NCBI GenBank assembly: GCA_903889815.1
Contig: CAISYX010000053.1
Span: 1 to 10,127 of the forward strand
Direction of reading: 5' to 3'
From: an uncultured Gammaproteobacteria bacterium
Lineage (GTDB): Bacteria > Pseudomonadota > Gammaproteobacteria > Pseudomonadales > Pseudohongiellaceae
DNA length: 10,127 bases
The translations under genes were made by a program, and so were the position numbers. Under the pieces are notes generated by a model. That model worked only from the letters and a program-made list of their open reading frames with translations, searched no databases and was not told where the DNA came from. Below, one piece after another: positions 1 through 7,095 of this stretch. The first letter of the stretch is position 1; the number at the start of each line of letters is the position of its first letter.

Positions 1-1042
1 CCGGGCCGGACTGTTTGCCCAGTGCAATTTTCTCAAGCTCGCGCAGCCGCTTGGCCATGTCGTCCAGCTGGCGAAACCGCACGATATTGCGCTTCCATTC
101 TTTCGACTCCAGAAGTCCGGTTCCAGATGAATAAATGCCTGATTCGCCAATTGACTGACTGACCAGCGACATGGCGCTGATCATGACTTTGTCAGCTATG
201 CGCAGGTGACCGATGATGCCCACACCACCGCCAATCGTGCAGTAACGCCCGATAGTGGTACTGCCTGCAATGGCACTGCATCCGCAGATGATGGTGTGCT
301 CACCAACGATGCAGTTATGCGCTATCTGTACCTGATTGTCGATCTTCACACCTTGCTCGATAATGGTGTCATCCAGAGCCCCGCGGTCAACTGTGGAACC
401 AGCACCTATCTCGACATCATTGCCGATGCGCACGCCTCCCAGTTGTGCAATTTTCACGGAACGACGCCCGTCAAAGGCGAATCCGAAGCCGTCTGCGCCG
501 ATGACAACGGAAGAATGCAATACCACAGCATTGCCGATGGCTACATCGTGATAGACCGTGACATTGGGATACAAAATACAATCACATCCAATCCTGGATC
601 GCGCACCAACATAAGACCCTGCCCCGATGACACTGCCCGCGCCGATCACGACATCGGCTTCGATCACAACATTTGCGCCGATACTGACATCTGAACTCAG
701 CTGTGCAGCAGCATCCACACAAGCGGTAGGATGTATCCCTCGAAGCACTGATCGAGGCGGAGCAAACAATTGCGACGCGCGCGCGTACGTAACATAGGGC
801 GATGCAGAGTGCAGCTGCGCAGACTGACAAGCGTCAGCGAACTCCGGATTGATGATGACCGCAGAAGCTCTGCATGCTGCAAGCTGGGAGGCATAGCGGG
901 GATTGCTGAGAAAACTCAACTGGCCTGCCGTTGCGCTTTTGAGCGTGGCGAGGCCAGTGATCTGAATCGACGGGTTTCCATGCACCTGAACATCCAGCAG
1001 GTCCGCCAACTCACCAAGTGTAAAGACAGTTTGATTGCTCAC
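1..1042 (-). CDS. lpxD: UDP-3-O-(3-hydroxyacyl)glucosamine N-acyltransferase LpxD, 3' end cut by window edge
   Basis: Third step of lipid A synthesis: transfers an R-3-hydroxyacyl chain from acyl-ACP to the 2-amino group of UDP-3-O-acylglucosamine in the cytoplasm. Translating the minus strand from a GTG at 1042 gives 347 codons with no stop before the edge; E. coli LpxD is about 341 residues, so only a few C-terminal residues should be missing. Residues about 1-100 form the uridine-binding N-terminal domain (FTLGELADLL near residues 7-16). Residues about 103-300 are a left-handed beta-helix of hexapeptide repeats (IGANVV, IGAGSV, IGAGST and others). The catalytic histidine is H242 in QIAHN, and GADGFGF lies at 182-188. 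The C-terminal part is a charged helix (residues about 313-340). The start is 26 nt after skp, with GAGG 10 nt upstream. No closer in-frame alternative start is seen. Function is secure; the exact start is slightly less so. Confidence 0.96.
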   Translation of the reverse strand, partial: MSNQTVFTLGELADLLDVQVHGNPSIQITGLATLKSATAGQLSFLSNPRYASQLAACRASAVIINPEFADACQSAQLHSASPYVTYARASQLFAPPRSVLRGIHPTACVDAAAQLSSDVSIGANVVIEADVVIGAGSVIGAGSYVGARSRIGCDCILYPNVTVYHDVAIGNAVVLHSSVVIGADGFGFAFDGRRSVKIAQLGGVRIGNDVEIGAGSTVDRGALDDTIIEQGVKIDNQVQIAHNCIVGEHTIICGCSAIAGSTTIGRYCTIGGGVGIIGHLRIADKVMISAMSLVSQSIGESGIYSSGTGLLESKEWKRNIVRFRQLDDMAKRLRELEKIALGKQSGP

Positions 1043-1059
1043 CTGGTGAGACCCTCTCA
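1038..1059 (-). promoter_or_regulatory. small inverted repeats over the lpxD ribosome-binding site and GTG start
   Basis: The transcript strand here contains two adjacent inverted repeats. GAGA-GGG-TCTC (1049-1059) would put the purine-rich Shine-Dalgarno region in a small hairpin. CTCAC-CAG-GTGAG (1038-1050, a 13-bp odd palindrome) would place the GTG start codon in the 3' arm of a 5-bp stem. The two share bases, so they could not both form fully. The repeats are seen directly; a role in limiting lpxD initiation is inference, and stems this short can arise by chance. Confidence 0.3.
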
Positions 1060-1068
1060 GCGCCGAGC

Positions 1069-1581
1069 TTACTGAGAAAGCTCGTTCAGTTTCGCCGTAA
1101 CTTTTGCCGTGATGTCATAGGTATTGTCGAAAAAAGCGACGCTGTCTGCATTGAGCACGATGTTGTAGCCACCTTCCTGAACAACCGCCTGAATGGCATT
1201 GCCTAGATTTTCACGCATGCTTTCGATGAAAGCCTGATTGCGCTCCTGCAAGGCAGCCTGTACTCGCTCGGAAATCATCTGCAACTGCACCTGCTTTTCC
1301 TGAGCATCTGAGCTGACGCGACGCTTTTCGGCTTCACTCATGATGGACTCATCGCGCTGAGCGCGCTCAACAAGCTCGGTCAATTCAGTATTGAGCTGCT
1401 CGGCACGGGTTTGGTCATCGCGAAATTCTTCCTGGATGACTGCCTGCAGTTCCTGAGCGGCAGTAGAATTGAAAAGTGCCTGCTCCAGATTCACTACGCC
1501 AACAACCGGCTGTTGAGCGAACGCAGAGCCCGCTGCCAGAAAAGCCCCTGCCACTGCTACTGCTTTAAAAAAGGTTTTCAC
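1069..1581 (-). CDS. skp: Periplasmic chaperone Skp (OmpH family)
   Basis: Holds unfolded outer-membrane proteins in the periplasm and passes them to the BAM machine encoded next door. The 170-residue product begins with a clear signal peptide: Lys2, a hydrophobic Ala/Val/Gly core, and a probable cut after AFA at residue 22. The mature N-terminus has the family pattern VGVVNLEQALFNS (residues 27-39). It is followed by a long, highly charged Glu/Gln/Arg helical stretch (about 40-125) expected to form the coiled-coil tentacle. The C-terminal strand GGYNIVLNADSVAFF (137-151) matches the trimer-forming core. Length is normal (E. coli Skp is 161). The start is GTG with GGAG at 1591-1594, 9 nt upstream. 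It lies 71 nt after bamA and 26 nt before lpxD, the usual bamA-skp-lpxD order. Confidence 0.95.
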   Translation of the reverse strand: MKTFFKAVAVAGAFLAAGSAFAQQPVVGVVNLEQALFNSTAAQELQAVIQEEFRDDQTRAEQLNTELTELVERAQRDESIMSEAEKRRVSSDAQEKQVQLQMISERVQAALQERNQAFIESMRENLGNAIQAVVQEGGYNIVLNADSVAFFDNTYDITAKVTAKLNELSQ

Positions 1582-1652
1582 GTTCTATATCTCCGAATGT
1601 CTTGGTCGACAGCAACTGGACACTGCCATGTTCTTGTTGTGTTGCATGCCCG

Positions 1653-4325
1653 TCAGAAACCGGCACCAATGGTAAAGTCAAAGTTCTTCTCGTCGTCAAA
1701 TTCATCCTTGGTGAAGGGCTTGGCTACATAAAAAGTCAGCGGACCAAAAGGCGACAGATAAGTCACACTGAGACCCATTGAATAACGGATTTCACCCACA
1801 TCAAAGTTGCTGCAATTGTTTTGCAGACTTTGTCTTGCTGTGCAATTTGACGAAAAAACGTTTCCGGCGTCAATGAACAAAGAGGAACGTACCCTGCTGC
1901 GGTCGGTGACGAACGGAATCGGGAAGAGCAATTCTACACTACCAGTTGTCAATATATTACCCCCAAACGCGTCCAATTCCTGATTGAGGGCGACACTTTC
2001 CACCTCCAGCTGCACCTGGGGATTGCCATTGGCATCCAGCAGCTGGTTGCCATTGGCATCCAGTACAGGTGTGGTCTGATAGCCAAAAACTTCGGGATCG
2101 ACTTCTGCAAAACCCAGCGCATCGCGAATGATGTTGCCGTTCTCATCGCGCTTGAGCGTGGCATTGCCAGTGAGATAGCGCCGCGGGTCCGTGCTGCGGG
2201 GACCAAGACTGTTCTCGTCGAAGCCTCGCACAACGCCGTTCTGCGCCAGACCGCCCGCAAAGAAATTGTTGAAGAACGGCAGGGTGTCTGTGTTGCCGAA
2301 CCCATCTCCGTAGCCAATATTGGCGCGCAATGCCAGCACGAAATCCCCGAACAGTGGCTGATAGAACTGCGCCGCATAATTGAGTTTGTAGTATTCAAGA
2401 TCACTGCCGGGAGTCGTCAGCTCGAGTGACAACTGTTGGAAAGTGCCATCCGTGGGCAACTGCCCTCTGTTGAGGGTGCTGCGAAGCCAGTTCGTTGAGA
2501 ATGTGAAATTGTCAAATACGGTTCCCTGCTTGTCGATGAAGCCGGGTTCGTTGCTCAGATTCAGGTATTGTTTGGGCAACGTGCTGACGAGCCCAGTCAC
2601 GCCATCTATCACTGGACCATCGAAGGGATTGGGATTGGCAGGGTTGCGAATGAACAGATCCACTCCGTCGAATAGCTGGGGACTGGACTCGATTTCCTGC
2701 ACCGTAAATCCGCCGGAACTCAGCTCAGTGTGGGTATACCCCAGATTGAAGCCAATCTGTTGCACCTCACTGATGGGGTATGCAAAATTGAAAGAACCGC
2801 CATAGGATTTGGTCGAAAAGCTCGCAATGTTGAAGGGCGAGTCCTGTTCCTGCAAAAAGAGATTGAACCCCCGACTGACGCCGTCTGCCGTGAAATACGG
2901 ATCCAGATACGTGAAGTTCAGGCTCTTCTGAAATGTACTCCTGTTCACGCCAATGCCGACGGTGCGCCCTGTCCCGAGAAAGTTCTGAGCTTCGAGGGAA
3001 GAGCTTATGAAGAAGTCGCCGCCCCCGCCTGAGCCGACACTGAAGGAAATATTGCTGAAATTCTGTTCTTCGACGGTGTACTCCACGTCAATCTGATCGT
3101 CAGTGCCTGGCAATTCTATGGTTTCGACTTCTACCGTCGAAAAATAGCCAAGGCGTTCCAGTCGCACTTTCGACAATTCGATGAGCTGACTGGACGCGGG
3201 CGCACTTTCCAGCTGGCGCATTTCGCGACGCAGGACTTCATCAGCCGTAGCGGTGTTGCCGACGAAATTCACACGATTGACATAGGTACGGTTGCCCGGC
3301 TCGACGAAGAACGTGACATCGACTGTCTGATCCTCTTCATTGATCTGCGGCTCGCCATTGACCTCAGCAAACGCATAACCGAAATTGCCAAGTACTTGTG
3401 TCATGTACTCTTCGGTAGCAGTGACCAGCGCCTGGGAAAACGTCTGTCCCGGCGCTACTACGGTATAGGCCCGCAATATGGCCTCGGCGTTAACCAGGTC
3501 TCCAGCGAGATTTACCTCATTGACGACGAATTTCTCGCCCTCTGTGACATTGATGGTAATGTAGATCTGCTCATTGTCTGGAGTGATCGAAACAGGCGTG
3601 GAGTCAACGTTGAATCGCACGTAGCCGTTGTCCATGTAATGCGAAGTCAAGCGTTCCAGATCGCCGGTAAACTGCTCTCGGGAATACTTGTTGCGACCGC
3701 TGAACGGGTTGTACCAGGGCTTGAGGCCCAGATCGAACAAGGCCAGCAATTCTTTGTCATCGAACGCATTGTTGCCTACGATGTTGATGTATTGAATGCG
3801 ACTCTCTTCCCCCTCATTCACGGTCATATTGATCGCGACGCGATTGCGAGGCTGCTCTTCAATTTCGATATCGACGGTTGTGCCGTACCGGCCCCGGCCG
3901 GAATACACTTCCTGTATACCCTGACGAATTGCCTCAAGCGTTGCGCGGGTAAATATGCCGCCCTCGGAAATCTCTGCCGTGGCCATGTTCTCAAGGATAT
4001 CTTCAGTCTTCAGAACACGGTTGCCAGTGATATTGATCTCGCTGACTGATGGCCGCTCGAGCACCGAAATGAACAGGACATTGCCCTCACGCGCCACCTC
4101 GACCTCTTCGAAATATTCAGAGGCTGTGATGGCTCGGATGATCTCAGCGGGCACCTGATCGCTGACTTCGTCGCCAATGCCCACGGGCAACAGCCCAAAA
4201 ACGACGCCTGAAGAAATTCTCTGCAGACCATCAATCTGGATGTCTTCAATCACGAAGTTCTGCCCATAGGCAGCTGTTGAGGCAATTCCGGACAGAATCA
4301 AAGTACTTAAAAGCTTTCTGGTCAT
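1653..4325 (-). CDS. bamA: Outer membrane protein assembly factor BamA (Omp85)
   Basis: Core of the BAM complex, which folds and inserts beta-barrel proteins into the outer membrane. Of 890 residues, 1-21 are a signal peptide (cut near AYG-Q). Five POTRA domains follow at about 24-91, 92-173, 174-264, 265-345 and 346-421; examples are VIEDIQIDGLQRIS at 25-38 and NRVNFVGN at 350-357. The 16-strand barrel runs from about 427 to the end. The conserved loop-6 motif VRGF is at 699-702, followed by GPRS. The chain ends in a terminal-strand signal with a final aromatic residue (FTIGAGF). It is about 80 residues longer than E. coli BamA (810); the extra length is mainly in loop 6 and in a mid-barrel loop at about 537-607. 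Cysteines 828 and 837 could pair in a later loop. The ATG lies 48 nt after rseP behind an AT-rich leader without a clear Shine-Dalgarno. The function is essential and the assignment firm. Confidence 0.98.
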   Translation of the reverse strand: MTRKLLSTLILSGIASTAAYGQNFVIEDIQIDGLQRISSGVVFGLLPVGIGDEVSDQVPAEIIRAITASEYFEEVEVAREGNVLFISVLERPSVSEINITGNRVLKTEDILENMATAEISEGGIFTRATLEAIRQGIQEVYSGRGRYGTTVDIEIEEQPRNRVAINMTVNEGEESRIQYINIVGNNAFDDKELLALFDLGLKPWYNPFSGRNKYSREQFTGDLERLTSHYMDNGYVRFNVDSTPVSITPDNEQIYITINVTEGEKFVVNEVNLAGDLVNAEAILRAYTVVAPGQTFSQALVTATEEYMTQVLGNFGYAFAEVNGEPQINEEDQTVDVTFFVEPGNRTYVNRVNFVGNTATADEVLRREMRQLESAPASSQLIELSKVRLERLGYFSTVEVETIELPGTDDQIDVEYTVEEQNFSNISFSVGSGGGGDFFISSSLEAQNFLGTGRTVGIGVNRSTFQKSLNFTYLDPYFTADGVSRGFNLFLQEQDSPFNIASFSTKSYGGSFNFAYPISEVQQIGFNLGYTHTELSSGGFTVQEIESSPQLFDGVDLFIRNPANPNPFDGPVIDGVTGLVSTLPKQYLNLSNEPGFIDKQGTVFDNFTFSTNWLRSTLNRGQLPTDGTFQQLSLELTTPGSDLEYYKLNYAAQFYQPLFGDFVLALRANIGYGDGFGNTDTLPFFNNFFAGGLAQNGVVRGFDENSLGPRSTDPRRYLTGNATLKRDENGNIIRDALGFAEVDPEVFGYQTTPVLDANGNQLLDANGNPQVQLEVESVALNQELDAFGGNILTTGSVELLFPIPFVTDRSRVRSSLFIDAGNVFSSNCTARQSLQNNCSNFDVGEIRYSMGLSVTYLSPFGPLTFYVAKPFTKDEFDDEKNFDFTIGAGF
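2013..2147 (-). repeat. Asp-x-Asn-Gly-Asn repeats in BamA loop 6
   Basis: Within bamA, codons 727-771 encode three related acidic motifs: DENGN (727-731), DANGN (756-760) and DANGN (764-768). The last two belong to an 8-residue tandem unit (VLDANGNQ / LLDANGNP). At DNA level, 17 identical bases occur at 2023-2039 and 2047-2063, a 24-nt period that keeps frame. The near-identical DNA suggests recent duplication. The segment lies after VRGF, so it should be extracellular in loop 6. The motif resembles Asp/Asn-rich calcium-binding turns, but metal binding is only a guess. Confidence 0.8.
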
Positions 4326-4373
4326 GTAATTTTTTTCAAATAGGAAAGAGAGTAATGCGCAGAATCCCTGGTG

Positions 4374-5765
4374 TCACAAGAGACGACTGACATCGTTATA
4401 AACAGCCAACACCATGACGCCCGAGATTATAAGCAGGCCCAATTGCAGGCCCATGGCCTGAATGCGCTCCGGCACAGGTCTCCGGATTACTGCTTCTACT
4501 GCGTAGTAAAGCAGATGCCCCCCATCGAGCACAGGAATTGGCAGAAGGTTCAGCACCCCGAGGCTGATACTCAGCACTGCGAGAAAGCCGAGATAGACTT
4601 CCAAACCGTAGCTTGCTGTCTCCCCCGCGACCTGGGCAATTGTAATCGGGCCATTGATGTTCTTGACGGAAATCAGACCCACCACCATCTTCTTCATGGA
4701 ATCAAGCACAAAGACAGACTTGTCCCACGTTTCCTGCACTGCCGGTATCAACGCACTGAAGGCGTTGTAGTTCACTTCACGGATCATTTCCGGCGGCAGG
4801 CTCGCAAACAGATCGAATTCACGGACATAAGCACCAATGCTGCCCATCGTGCTGCCATCATCGGCAACGGTGCTGTCCGGTTCCAGGGTCAGCGCTACCT
4901 GATTTTCGCCACGTTGGACAACAACGGCCAATGGCAGTTCCGGACTGGCTCGTACCAATTGCACCCACTGTACCCAGCCGGTGATGGCTCGACCGTTGGC
5001 TTCCAGCAAACGGTCACCTGCCAGCAGACCGTCGCGTTCTGCTGCACCTCCAGCAACCAGACCATCAATGATGGGTGGAATTTCATACTGTACCAAGCCG
5101 AGTGAGCCCAGCGGATTGGGCTCTGCAGTGTCTGACTGCCAGTTGAGCAGCGGCAGGATGAAGGTACGGGGAGCAGACTCACCCGCCGGAATGGCGTCGA
5201 TGCTCAGCTCGCCAGTCTCACCCAACCGCGCAAGCAGCTGCATCGTGACGTGCTGCCAGATACTGGTGGACTCACCGTCGATAGCGACGATTTCATCGCC
5301 GGCGCGCAAACCTGCGCGATGGGCGGGAGAGTCTTCTGCGACATTCGCCAGCACGGGCGCTGTGCCTGTCAAACCGTAGCTGATATTGATGACCCAGAAC
5401 ACGGCGATGGCCAGGAGGAAGTTGGCTGCCGGCCCTGCAGCCACGATTGCCATCCGTTGCCATACCGGCTTGCAGGAGAATGATTGCTGGCGCTCGGACT
5501 CGGAAATGGCACCGCTGTCTGCCACTGAAATGTCTTCCTGGCCCAGCATCTTGACATACCCACCGAGGGGAATCGGCGCAATCACGTATTCAGTGCCATC
5601 CTTCCCCACCCAGGTCTTGATGGCTTTGCCGAATCCGATGGAAAAGCGCAATACTTTTACACCGCATCGGCGCGCAACCCAGAAATGGCCAAATTCATGC
5701 ACCGTCACCAGGACACCCAGGGTGACGATCAATGCCGCGATGTTGATCAGGAGTTCTTGAGCCAT
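4374..5765 (-). CDS. rseP: RIP zinc metalloprotease RseP (site-2 protease)
   Basis: Inner-membrane intramembrane protease. In the family it makes the second cut in the anti-sigma factor RseA/MucA after DegS/AlgW, releasing sigma-E, and it also clears remnant signal peptides. The 463-residue product has the zinc-binding HEFGH at 23-27 in the first membrane helix. The third ligand region NLLPIPVLDGGH (406-417, with D414) is in a C-terminal helix. Two PDZ domains fall between them at about 128-220 and 225-300, each with a conserved Gly-Asp turn (RAGDEIVAIDG, LAGDRLLEANG). A further membrane helix covers about 107-130, and the last about 440-456. The ATG at 5765 gives the family N-terminus directly before the first helix. 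An upstream GTG at 5807 would add 14 uncharacteristic residues and is not chosen, although neither start has a strong Shine-Dalgarno. The gene lies 100 nt after dxr and 48 nt before bamA. Confidence 0.97.
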   Translation of the reverse strand: MAQELLINIAALIVTLGVLVTVHEFGHFWVARRCGVKVLRFSIGFGKAIKTWVGKDGTEYVIAPIPLGGYVKMLGQEDISVADSGAISESERQQSFSCKPVWQRMAIVAAGPAANFLLAIAVFWVINISYGLTGTAPVLANVAEDSPAHRAGLRAGDEIVAIDGESTSIWQHVTMQLLARLGETGELSIDAIPAGESAPRTFILPLLNWQSDTAEPNPLGSLGLVQYEIPPIIDGLVAGGAAERDGLLAGDRLLEANGRAITGWVQWVQLVRASPELPLAVVVQRGENQVALTLEPDSTVADDGSTMGSIGAYVREFDLFASLPPEMIREVNYNAFSALIPAVQETWDKSVFVLDSMKKMVVGLISVKNINGPITIAQVAGETASYGLEVYLGFLAVLSISLGVLNLLPIPVLDGGHLLYYAVEAVIRRPVPERIQAMGLQLGLLIISGVMVLAVYNDVSRLL

Positions 5766-5792
5766 GGTAAATAACGCGTTTGACCTCTGAAT

Positions 5793-5859
5793 GCAGATTT
5801 GGCGCACTCCGCCCGTGGTGGGCTTGATTTCGCGGGGGCACGCGAAGCCCTGAATCTGC
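5793..5859 (-). other. dxr-rseP spacer with nested inverted repeats
   Basis: This 100-nt gap (5766-5865) is the longest in the window. On the transcript strand a 7-bp outer pair (GCAGATT, 5853-5859, with AATCTGC, 5793-5799) encloses an inner hairpin. The inner hairpin is TTCGCG/CGCGAA (5841-5846 with 5829-5834, 6-nt loop). Its stem can alternatively use GGGCTT/AAGCCC (5845-5850 with 5820-5825). The same GCCC bases (5820-5823) can also pair with GGGC at 5811-5814, so two folds compete. No run of T follows, so it does not look like an intrinsic terminator. The repeats are read directly; any function is unproven. Confidence 0.35.
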
Positions 5860-5865
5860 CTGCCG

Positions 5866-7095
5866 TCATTGTGTTCCGATCAAGCGTCGCGCGAGGGCTC
5901 TGGCTTGCTCGTCGACCTGCCGAATCATATCGACTGAGTCTGCTTTGCGACAAGTCATTTGTTCCAGAGTGCCGGCAATGATAGCAGGAATGTCCGTAAA
6001 CCGGCTTTGGCCGTTCAAAAAAGACTCTACGGCCACTTCATTGGCTGCATTGAGAATTGTGGGGGCTGTGCCTCCTGTGCGCGCGGCTTCCATACCCAGT
6101 CGCAGACAGGGAAAACGCGCGAGATCAGGCTCGAAGAACTGCAGATTGCCTTGCTTGGTCAGGTCCAGATACGGAGCACCGGACAGGATACGCTCGGGCC
6201 AGGCAAGACTGTGCGCAATCGGGATGCGCATGTCGGGACTGCCCATCTGCGCAAGCACTGACCCATCGGCATACTCCACCATCGAATGAACTATGCTCTG
6301 CGGATGAATCAAGACATCGACGAACTGCGGTCCAACACCAAACAGAAAGCAGGCTTCGATGACCTCAAGCCCCTTGTTCATCATGCTGGCAGAATCAACC
6401 GAAATCTTGCGACCCATACTCCAGTTCGGATGCTTGCAGGCTTGCTCGGGAGTCACCGCATGGAGGGCCTCGGCAGGCCATTCCCGAAAAGGACCACCGG
6501 AAGCGGTCAACACTATGCGCCGCACACCCTGCTGGCGCAGATCGCCGCCAATGTCCCGCGCGCCCGGTGGGAGACACTGAAACACCGCATTGTGTTCGCT
6601 GTCGATTGGCAAAAGAACAGCATTACTGGCTGCAAGTGCCCCCATGAACAGGTCGCCCGCCATGACCAGCGCTTCCTTGTTGGCAAGAAGCACTTTCTTT
6701 GAATGTTCAACGGCGGCAAGCGCAGAGGGCAACCCGGCCGCACCAACAATAGCAGCCATTACGGTATCGACATCAGGGTGCGAGGCGACAGTCACCAGTG
6801 CGTCCGGGCCAGCCAGCACCTCGGTTGCACTGTGGCGCAAGCGCAGCATGTGAGCCAGCCGCTCTGCGGCGCCCTCGTCCACCATGACTGCGAACCGCGG
6901 CGAAAAACGCAGACACTGCGCGAGCATGAGCTCAACGTTCTGGTTGGCTGTCAGTGCGAAGACCCGATAATCAGAATGCAGCGCGATGACTTCAAGAGTA
7001 CTTTTGCCGATCGAGCCAGTGGCACCGAGCAACGCGATATTGACACTGCGGCGCGACGCGGATTGCAGTGTTGTCGGACTAGCCGTCATTGCCAT
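5866..7095 (-). CDS. dxr: 1-deoxy-D-xylulose 5-phosphate reductoisomerase (DXR / IspC)
   Basis: Rearranges and reduces 1-deoxy-D-xylulose 5-phosphate to 2-C-methyl-D-erythritol 4-phosphate with NADPH, the committed step of the MEP isoprenoid pathway; it ultimately supplies isoprenyl units to UppS in the same cluster. The 409-residue cytosolic protein has the NADPH-binding GATGSIG at 24-30 and LANKEALV at 137-144. Metal ligands are D165 and E167 in PIDSEHNA and E244 in KGLE. The substrate loop is TASGGPF (197-203), with HPNWSMGRK at 222-230. E. coli DXR is 398 residues. The frame stays open upstream to 7830 through cdsA, but homology begins here. The ATG at 7095 has GGAG 7 nt upstream. A second ATG at 7089, in an ATGA overlap with the cdsA stop, is possible but its spacing of 13 nt is poorer. 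Confidence 0.97.
   Translation of the reverse strand: MAMTASPTTLQSASRRSVNIALLGATGSIGKSTLEVIALHSDYRVFALTANQNVELMLAQCLRFSPRFAVMVDEGAAERLAHMLRLRHSATEVLAGPDALVTVASHPDVDTVMAAIVGAAGLPSALAAVEHSKKVLLANKEALVMAGDLFMGALAASNAVLLPIDSEHNAVFQCLPPGARDIGGDLRQQGVRRIVLTASGGPFREWPAEALHAVTPEQACKHPNWSMGRKISVDSASMMNKGLEVIEACFLFGVGPQFVDVLIHPQSIVHSMVEYADGSVLAQMGSPDMRIPIAHSLAWPERILSGAPYLDLTKQGNLQFFEPDLARFPCLRLGMEAARTGGTAPTILNAANEVAVESFLNGQSRFTDIPAIIAGTLEQMTCRKADSVDMIRQVDEQARALARRLIGTQ

Noticed and set aside
206..694. Plus-strand open frame of 162 codons opposite lpxD
   Set aside because: The reverse strand carries an uninterrupted LpxD with hexapeptide repeats; the plus frame only mirrors that periodicity.
1582..1652. 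Terminator, promoter or small RNA in the bamA-skp spacer
   Set aside because: Only weak, distant complementarity is visible, with no T-run and no convincing promoter elements; it holds just the skp ribosome-binding site.
1650..1690. Possible sigma-E promoter (GAACTT with TCTGA) at the end of bamA, before skp
   Set aside because: The spacing between the two elements is about 23 nt, well above the usual 15-19, and the GAACTT is part of conserved coding sequence (Lys-Asn-Phe). Other GAACTT copies in bamA and uppS also lack a correctly spaced partner.
3396..4049. Plus-strand open frame of 217 codons opposite the bamA POTRA region
   Set aside because: No recognisable domain, and fully opposite conserved POTRA coding sequence.
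4371..5105. Plus-strand open frame of 244 codons opposite rseP
   Set aside because: His/Gln/Cys-rich shadow without motifs, opposite the conserved PDZ and LDG regions.
5820..5850. Intrinsic terminator between dxr and rseP
   Set aside because: There is a GC-rich hairpin but no T-run on the transcript strand after it.
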